Assembly: GCA_946122785.1 (NCBI GenBank)
Contig: CAMGYJ010000002.1
Location: 62,769,703 to 62,833,702, forward strand
Source of the DNA: Linum tenue
Taxonomy: Eukaryota; Streptophyta; Magnoliopsida; Malpighiales; Linaceae
Length of the DNA stretch: 64,000 bases
Direction: 5' to 3'
Below are positions 56,983 through 64,000 of the stretch, piece after piece (the stretch's first letter is position 1; each line of letters starts with the position of its first letter). Made by a program: the position numbers and the translations under genes. The notes under the pieces are model-generated. The model did not search any database and was not told the DNA's origin. It worked only from the letters and a program-made list of their open reading frames with translations.

Positions 56983-57880
56983 GTGCAAGCACAAGTTCCT
57001 CTTCGTCGGCCACAGCAGGCAAATCTTGGCAAACCTCGTCCTTGCATGGATGATTATGCAGGCTTCTTGATAACACCAATTATTATTCCCTCATCCTATG
57101 CAGAGGCTAAAGGGGATCCTAATTGGGATGGAGATCTGGAGGTGGAGATAGGAGCACTTGAGGCGAATCACACGTGGGATCTTGTTCCTCGTGAACCTAA
57201 TATGTTGATCATTGGTAGTAGGTGGGTTTACGCAATTAAGATGCATTCTGATGGCTCCCTAGAGCGACTCAAAGCTTGGGTAGTGGCAAAAGATTTTTGG
57301 CAATAATTTGGTGTAGATTATTACAAGACTTTTGCTCCAATGGTCAAGATGAAAACAATACGATGTGTCTTTGTAGTAGCATCATTGCAAGAATGGTCAT
57401 TAATTCAATTAGATGTGAAAAATGCATTTCTTCATGGTGACCTCAAGAAGAATATATATATGGAAAGAACTCCTGAATATACGAAAGGTGGTGCATGTAT
57501 GGTTTGTAAATTGGTACGATCACTGTATGGATTCAAGCAGGAACCCGAGGCTTAATTGGTTTGAAAAATTCCATGGTATTATTGCTCAGGAGTGATTTGT
57601 GCATAGCCAGAATGATCCCTGTTTATTCGTCAAATTGTCGATGGGATTGTAGTAATTCCGATCTACATGGATGACATGGTGGTTACAGGAAGCGATACAC
57701 AGGGGATTAAAGAAGTGACCGCATTTGCATCATTTTATTGTGCGTTCGATCTCAAGAAGTTGGGAGATGTTGAATATTTCCTGGGTTTGCAGGTAAAGCA
57801 GCCACCTCATGGCTTGTTTGTCTGCCTAGAAGAAATATATTCAAGATCTATTAGCAATGGCACAGTATAATAAGTGTATT
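56983..57880 (+). pseudogene. copia reverse transcriptase remnant
   Basis: The segment contains HTWDLVPREPNMLIIGSRWV, YKTFAPMVKMKTIRCVF, QLDVKNAFLHGDL and VRSLYGFKQ, then after stops and a shift the catalytic YMDDMVVTGSD. All are conserved blocks of copia reverse transcriptase. At least two stops and a frameshift interrupt it. Confidence 0.85.
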
Positions 57881-58140
57881 CCTTGCTCAACACCCATGGA
57901 GCAGAACCCGCGGCTAACACGGGAAAGTGGAGATTTGTTCGAAGATAAGACAACTTACAGGAGTTGGTTGGAAGTCTCATCTATCTAAGTCGTATGCGGC
58001 CTGGTATATGTTATGCGGTTCAAGTTGTGAGCCAGTATATGGGGATGGCAAGGACCATACATTTAGATGCTATTCACCAGTTGCTGAGGCATTTGAAGCA
58101 AACACAAGAGGTTGGCATTTTTTCCCCTTCTATTGGAGAG

Positions 58141-58300
58141 CCATAGATTGGTGATGCAGATTATGCTGGCTGCAAGGACACAAGTCATTCCACTTTTGGA
58201 TGGTGTGTGCGGGTAGGAAAGTCATTTGCGTCTTGGCATTGTCGCAAATTGGATAGTGTGTCGCAATCGTCTACTGAGGCAGAATATCATTCGATGTGAA
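58141..58300 (+). pseudogene. copia RNase H remnant
   Basis: The frame reads DADYAGCKDTSHSTFGW and SASQ-like VSQSSTEAEYHSM, with the Asp and Glu positions of copia RNase H. It lies in another frame from the reverse transcriptase core. Confidence 0.8.
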
Positions 58301-58602
58301 AGAGCTCTCAAATGGTTTGATTGTTCCGGCTACTCAAGGGGCTTAGTGTCACATGTCAGGTCTCGATGAGGATTTATGGGGATAACACAAGTGCAATACA
58401 GATTACCATCAATCCTATACTGCACGACAGGACTAATCATATAGAGGTGCATGTGCATTATATTCGATAGCTAGTTGCAGAAGGTATAATACAGGTTGGT
58501 CTTGTCTACAGAAGATCACACCGCGGATCTCTTGATTAAAGCAGTGGCTTTTGGTAGGGATTGGTACTTGTCTTCCAAATTGATGTTACACACCCAACAT
58601 CA

Positions 58603-58830
58603 ATTTGAGGGAGGATGTTAATTTATATAGTTCAAGTACCATTATGTAATTGTACCAGTTGACTTGTATCTAGGGTTTGTTCTAGCAAACCTATAAATAT
58701 GTACGGCCGCATCGTGTATAGACTAACACGAATAAAAAAGACTTTGAAGAGGTTTATCTATCCCGTGGACTAGTCCTGATTCTCAGAAAAACCACGTTAA
58801 ATCGTGTTATTTTTATTTTCATTCATAAAA
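58603..58830 (+). repeat. Polypurine tract and 3' LTR of the copia element
   Basis: TTTGAGGGAGGA (58604-58615) precedes the LTR start TGTTAATTTATATAG at 58616. The LTR has the same TATA segment (CCTATAAATATG) and AATAAAAAAG as the 5' copy. Numerous substitutions separate the two LTRs, so the insertion is not recent. The right end is uncertain. Confidence 0.75.
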
Positions 58831-59499
58831 TTCATAACTTATGAGTTGAGTTTGATGTTTTTAGCTCACCAAGTTGATAAGCTGACGCATTAACTTAGAC
58901 ATATGAGTTTGATTTAATGAATCTCGTGAGCCATTTCAATAATGTAGTACATGAACCAACTGGAATAGAAAACTCTTGAGCTGGTTTAGTGACCACTCTT
59001 ACATTCGTTTGATTATATCATACTTTTAAATAATGGCAAAATTATTAAAAATTATGAAACAAAAGTTTGAAAATATATAACAAGAATAATCAGAAAATCC
59101 TGGCCTTCCACCGAGGCGGTAGATCGACGAGCATAGGACAAAAGCCGAGCAAAGTTTCCGAGCCAGAATAGAACGTCTTAAATTCTTCTGAACGGGAAGA
59201 GAGAACAATTATCGAGCAAGAGAAGTTCTATATATATTTTTATATTTATTTCCGAGTAATATCAAGAGAAGACAAGACTTATATAAGAGTGATGTCAATT
59301 AAGGAGAAGTCCTATATGCTAAAATTAGAGTTGGAGTAGAACAGAATCCATCTATCCGTATGGACTCTATCAATTTTCCCAGTAGCTTGAACCCAATCCA
59401 CCGGGAATGGATCAGGTCAGTAACCTTATGGTGAGTAACCATGAGTAACCCGTCCACATCAGCATGACATCAACATCCTCTCTCTCATGGAAAGCCTTT
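58831..59499. other. Gene-free stretch
   Basis: This is AT-rich sequence after the copia element. The minus-strand frame 59026-59208 shows no domain. Nothing else is supported. Confidence 0.35.
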
Positions 59500-60420
59500 A
59501 ATTTTTCCCTCTTTAATCTTTGACGGACGATTTCTCGCTCATTTTAAGTCGAAATTTAATTTTTTTTTGCACAGTTAGATCAGATTAATTGTCCTCTTCA
59601 AAATGATATCCACTTTAATATATTTTTCGAATAAAAAAAATTGAGCCATTTTTTACCAGCCTATACCATATGGTATTGACAGGTATTGAAATAAAAGCAA
59701 ACCTATGTTTTGAAAAACGTACCATGGTGGTATGAACAAACCAATACTGTAGGATGGTTGAATACATGATAGTAGAAGTATATTAATTGTAATTTACGAC
59801 TTTTAACATTGTATACCACACAATACCACCCCGTACCAGGGTGGTATTGTATGGTATTGTGTGGTATTTTTTTGGTCCTGTAATTTGTTCACCCAGAAAT
59901 TTGTAGATCCAATAGATCATGATGAACTCGTCCCTTCTGTGCAAACGTTTTCAAAAACGAATTAAAAACGAAGAAGATACCATACAATACCACCCTGTAC
60001 CAGGGTGGTATTGTATGGTATTGTGTGGTATTTTTTGGTCCTGTAATTTGTTCACCCAGAAATTTGTAGATCCAGTAGATCATGATGAACTCATCCCTGC
60101 TGTGCAAACGTGTTCAAAAACGAATTAAAAACGAAGAAGATACCATATGGTATGCAGTTCGTACGGAGAGACCACAATGTTTTTTCATAAAAAAATATTG
60201 AAAATTGATCTCATTTTGTAGAGCACGGTGAACTCGTTCCATCTGTGCAAAAAAAATTAAAATCCGAGTTAAAACGAAAAAGATATGAGTCAATTAAGAA
60301 AACTAGTGAAAATAAAAATAGCCTTTAATTCTCCATCCTTAGATCTGAATTTTCTAAATGAAGGGTCCAGATTTGGTTATTGATGGGTGCATAACCCATG
60401 GTTATGCACCCTATCTTGAG
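59500..60420. repeat. Dispersed GGTGGTAT-rich repeat, copy 2, with internal 164-bp tandem duplication
   Basis: The block matches 48110-48840 through most of its length. Unlike copy 1, the unit from 59833 to 59996 is repeated directly at 59997 to about 60150, starting GTACCAGGGTGGTATTGTAT. It ends near a 27-bp hairpin (60385-60411). The frames 59889-60128 on both strands merely follow the duplication. Confidence 0.7.
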
Positions 60421-60871
60421 CCCAATCCACCACCGCTAGAAAAAGTTTTAACACAATTTTGATGTCTGAGATACATGTCTTTCAACATAAGGTGGTTTGA
60501 AGCTATTTATTTCTGGCTAAGTATGTATCTCATATATTTATAAGAGAAATAAATGTATTGTACAAATACTCATTACGTTTAAATTAGGTCAGTCAGGTTA
60601 ATAGTTTGTTTGGTTTGTTCCAGAATTTAGTTTGTAATTTGTACTCTACTCAAATCGGTGAAATTTGTTCTCTCCCGTTCGTGAATTAGCTACCACACAT
60701 TGTGTTAGTAATGTTAAATTTTTGTTCGTTTGTGTTGATCTGAATTATCGATTGTATGCTTTCATTATGACAAATATTATATTGGGGAAAAAATTGATGT
60801 TATCATACTGCTATCATAAAATGCTATTTACGTATTATCATGATACGACAGTAATGTTATAGTATTATTTT
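60421..60871. other. Gene-free AT-rich stretch
   Basis: No gene is visible. The plus-strand frame 60665-60862 shows no domain. Confidence 0.3.
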
Positions 60872-61202
60872 GGGTAATGACTATTTATTAGCCAAACTTT
60901 TTTCAGATTTTTATTTATTAGCCAAACCTATTGAATTACTAATAATTAGTCAAATGTTAACTTCCAGTTAGCAATTTTGTTAGTAATATTGACTTGACAA
61001 CATGATACTAGCTTGTAAGATAGTAAGAGATACATAGAGGTTAACATTACAAAATTTCAATATTTTAAAATTATTAACAATAAGTAAAAATGGCTAAAAT
61101 ATTTATGCAATACAAAATGTTTGGCTAATTTTTAGTATTTCCATAGGTTTGGCTAATAAAAAAGAATCCAAAAAAAGTTTAGCCAATAAATAGTCATTAC
61201 CC
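60872..61202. mobile_element. Mutator-type MITE with perfect 9-bp target duplication
   Basis: The 331-bp element begins GGGTAATGACTATTTATTAG and ends with the complement (ATAAATAGTCATTACCC). It is flanked by TATTATTTT at 60863-60871 and 61203-61211. Inner arms repeat TTAGCCAAAC words. A relic of its right arm is at 27625-27720. Confidence 0.9.
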
Positions 61203-61216
61203 TATTATTTTCCTTA

Positions 61217-61519
61217 GGGCTAATTCGACTAGGAAGTCCAAACTATTCAGAAAGTGTCATTTGTGTCCTAAACTATTCAATATGACAAATCTGGCACAAA
61301 CTATTTTTCCGTTAATGTTGATCGACAATGACCGTTAGTATTTAACAGAAAATTTAGTCAGCATCTATGTGTGATTTGTGCCTGATTTGTCACACTGGAT
61401 AGTTTATAACACAAATGTCACGAAACGCATATAGTTTGTGCCAAATTTTTCATTATTTAATAATTTTGGACACAAATGCCACTTTTCGTATAGTCTGAGC
61501 TTCCTAGTGGAATTAGCTC
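61217..61519. mobile_element. Second MITE directly adjacent, 9-bp target duplication (8/9)
   Basis: The left end GGGCTAATTCGACTAGGAAG and the reverse-complemented right end GAGCTAATTCCACTAGGAAG match, with similarity over about 40 bases. Flanks TTTTCCTTA (61208-61216) and TTTTTCTTA (61520-61528) agree at 8 of 9. Its target duplication overlaps that of the preceding MITE by four bases, so the two insertions are back to back. Its sequence is unrelated to that MITE. Confidence 0.8.
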
Positions 61520-62419
61520 TTTTTCTTATCATAGTGGTAAAATATTATTTGTCCTACCAATGTGGTATGTATGATGTTTGTATGACAGTGGTTGGATATC
61601 ATGATACGACAATGATATAATAGTACTATATGTCTTACTATAATGGTAAGATCATGATATGATACTGATAAGACTACTACCAACATGTTCTTTTGAATGA
61701 ACAAATTTTCTTATGTACATAACAAAATCGATATCATGGTATAGCTCATAATAATAAGGTATTTCCATACAAATTTTTTAATTTTGAGTTAAAATGAAAT
61801 ATATATTCATTATATTGCTGTCATATCATAATGATGTTATAGTGATAATAATATAACCAATATTGAAGAGGTAAACTTTTTTACTCAAAATATTGCAAAT
61901 GCATATAATTGTTTAGATCTTAATTAATGATTAATTTCTATTCAAAAAGTTTTAAATTCTGAGTTAAAATGTGTGAGATATAATCTGATTAAGAAAAAAA
62001 TGAGATGTTAAATGAGTGATGGGTTAGTGATGAGAAATGACCTTGTTGGGTTCCCTATATATTGATGGACGTTTTAAATCTAAATTTTATAATTTTGTAT
62101 CCTTATTCGATGTTATTTATTATTTCATAGAGATCTACTATAAAAAATGTGGTGTGATGTACCAAAATTTCAGTGTGCACATTTCACTCGGACTTGGTGA
62201 AGAAACAAATACTATTCTGCTGAAATTGTTTGTAGAGGGAGACGTGTGGAAAAAGATGGACAAACCAAATGGATTAGTATTGGGTCATTTCCATGTTTGT
62301 CGTACAGAGACAATAGAGAAAGTGACGGGGAATCATGTGATATCTCTAATATTTCTAGTTAGAGCAAAATAACAACGTGGGTATGCTTATGGTTAATTGC
62401 AAATTAGAGAGCATAATAA
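61520..62419. other. Gene-poor stretch with one unassigned frame
   Basis: A plus-strand frame at 62037-62372 (111 codons) includes VHISLGLGEETNTILLKLF and PNGLVLGHFHV, less biased than random AT-rich translation, but no family is recognised and no flanking exons are evident. It could be a fragment of a decayed gene. Confidence 0.25.
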
Positions 62420-63400
62420 CAATACCGGTATGCCTATAGCGACTTATAAATTATAATGACTTGGAAAAAACAGTTGACTGGAAAGAAATGTTAGTCAGAA
62501 ATGTTAGTCGATCACTTCGCCAACATGTCCATTGTAATGGAAAATTACGGTCGATCATTTACCTACATAGATCGATCGTCTGTGAGGGACTAAAAAGCAG
62601 AAAAGTCGATCATTCCAGCAAAAAGGTTGACCACATCAGTGAAGAGGTAGACAATTTTTTCCAAAGTGGTCGACCATATCAGCGAAGAGGTCGATCATTT
62701 TATCCAAAAAGGTTGACCATATTTGGAGAGTGCTCGACCTGATATTCTGAGAAGCAAATCAAAATACCAAATTAAATTGTGCAAATTAGATATGATCTAA
62801 GAGACTGATCAACCGCTCAAGGTAGAGATCGACCTATTTAGGACGCAAACCTTAAACCAACATTATCGATAGTGCGCCCTAAAGAAGTCGATCAACTTGC
62901 TACTGTGGTTGACTTGTCAATATACAAGTACTGCATAATCATGCACCTATTTTCTTCTTCATTAAACTATAAACCTAAAAGAATATGATTGTTCGAGTAT
63001 TTGAATGTTATAACTTATATGCACATTTATAGACGCTTATGCTCAAATTAGGCCAGCTTGAATGATAAGAAAGTCTATTCTACTACAAATACCTTTCTCG
63101 TGTTGGACTTTCAATTCACTGTTGCAAACCTTTTCAAATACTGATAAGGTGTCCCACCGATCGGCCGTTTGTTTCAATGATTGACCCTTGTCTTTTTTTA
63201 CCTTTGTCATAGGAGTCAAAGTTCTTCAATAACAAGGCAATGATACAGCGGTCGATCGTTGGTTGAACATCACAAAATGGAAAATAGTACATCTAATCAA
63301 CCATTTTATCCAAAGAGGTTGACCATATCAATGAAGAGGTCGACCTTTTTGTGCAAGTAATGGTGACTTACAAGTCATCGTAGTAAAGTCCTAACAATGC
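62420..63400. repeat. GTCGACC-family repeat, locus C
   Basis: The left end (62420-62460) carries the palindromic motif in reverse orientation next to GGTATGCC. It is followed by an array with GTGGTCGACCATATCAGC-like words to about 62750, an AT-rich middle, and a second array at 63240-63370 ending at the motif ATGGTGACTTACAAGTCAT. The right array matches the reverse complement of 41000-41250. The frame 62461-62742 only translates the array. Confidence 0.6.
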
Positions 63401-63661
63401 TCCAAAGTAATTGTAGTCTAGTTTTGTAGGTTCATTTTTTTATGTATCTTGTTCTAAAACATCAACTATTAGATCTGATTAAATTAATTAATATATGATT
63501 TACATTTGTTACTGATAAGTGGTAATCGATTTCACCAGTTAATGAATTAAATTTAAAAAATAATGATTATAGGTAAATGCAATAGAGGATGATTTGGATC
63601 ACCTATTAGATCAAGTGAGAGGATCAAAGGGGCAATTACTAGAAAATTAAGGAGGGTTTCG

Positions 63662-64000
63662 TTAGTCCTGGCAAACAGGTGGGGTGGGGCACGTATCTAA
63701 ATACTCATACCCGCGCTAGACCAAGCACAGGTCATGTCAAGTAATACTTGGGCGGGCACGCGGTGGGAAGGGTCGACTCATTCACATATGTTATTTGAAA
63801 AAAATAAACGAAAAAATTATATATTTTACGATAAAACGAATGAAAAACACTCTAAGAATGAAAATAGTGATAATATAATGAGTAATTAAGTTTAACTAGT
63901 TGAAAGATTAACTCAATCTCTTGAACTTATTTAAAGTTTCATAGGGTGAAAATATGAATAAAGAAAAGTCAAACTGGGGAAATACGAATATATATTGAAA
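63662..64000. mobile_element. hAT-type MITE, third copy of the 6664-7075 family, cut by window end
   Basis: It begins near CCTGGCAAACAGGTGGGGTG and contains the family core: TATGTTATTTGAAAAAAATA, ACGATAAAACGAATG, AAAATAGTGATAATA and TTTAACTAGTTGAAAG. The right end lies beyond the window, so no target duplication can be read. Confidence 0.7.

Larger units (their letters stand above)
53850..58830 (+). mobile_element. Decayed Ty1/copia retrotransposon
   Basis: The two LTRs share their start (TGTTAA(C/T)TTATATAGTTCAAG) and most of their length. A primer-binding site (TGATATCAGAGC, complementary to initiator Met tRNA with one or two mismatches) lies at 54080-54091. A polypurine tract TTTGAGGGAGGA sits directly before the 3' LTR. 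Between them, in order gag, protease, integrase, reverse transcriptase and RNase H remnants are readable on the plus strand, which is the copia order. Multiple stops and frameshifts make it defective. The outer ends are unclear and no target duplication was confirmed. Confidence 0.9.

Noticed and set aside
1..64000. CRISPR arrays, rRNA or tRNA genes, bacterial operons
   Set aside because: Regular repeats found here are plant transposon or satellite-type repeats without spacer structure, and no cloverleaf or rRNA sequence was recognised by eye.

Overview
This window is nuclear DNA of a flowering plant, most likely a eudicot. The evidence is a 27-exon gene with GT-AG introns, plant-specific gene families (SECRET AGENT, GOLDEN2-LIKE, E6-like), AT-rich intergenic DNA, and typical plant transposons (Ty1/copia, gypsy-like remnants, hAT, Mutator-like and their short non-autonomous derivatives). 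I cannot name the species. I see no bacterial, organellar, rRNA, tRNA or CRISPR features.

Layout. 1-6.4 kb is decayed retroelement debris on the minus strand. It holds duplicated blocks and a stray 150-bp piece of the SEC gene. 6.4-10.2 kb is a nest of DNA transposons: a Mutator-like element split by a hAT-type MITE, then a second hAT-type element split by a 2-kb Mutator-like element, which is itself split by a solo LTR. 10.2-11.0 kb is a Mutator-type foldback MITE just upstream of SEC. 11.5-20.85 kb is the complete SECRET AGENT gene (O-linked GlcNAc/fucose transferase, 973 residues, + strand). 21.2-25.6 kb holds two members of one hAT family, a non-autonomous copy and a decayed transposase copy. 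26-28.6 kb is MITE remnants plus a second SEC fragment. 28.65-29.77 kb is an intact single-exon E6-like secreted protein gene (- strand). 30-49.5 kb is gene-poor: MITEs, a gypsy-like LTR remnant, a LINE fragment and members of an unusual GTCGACC-rich repeat family. 49.9-52.87 kb is a complete six-exon GLK transcription factor gene (- strand). Its upstream region is bordered by a decayed Ty1/copia element (53.85-58.8 kb). 59-64 kb is dispersed repeats, two adjacent Mutator-type MITEs, another GTCGACC repeat and a hAT-type element cut by the window edge.

The three intact genes do not form a pathway. SEC glycosylates nuclear and cytosolic proteins, GLK activates chloroplast-development genes, and E6-like proteins are secreted, presumably to the cell wall. 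Their proximity is probably incidental. The most unusual content is the two SEC fragments flanking the intact gene, the layered insertions with readable target-site duplications, and the GTCGACC repeat family with its internal palindrome. I did not find a convincing new multi-gene system.
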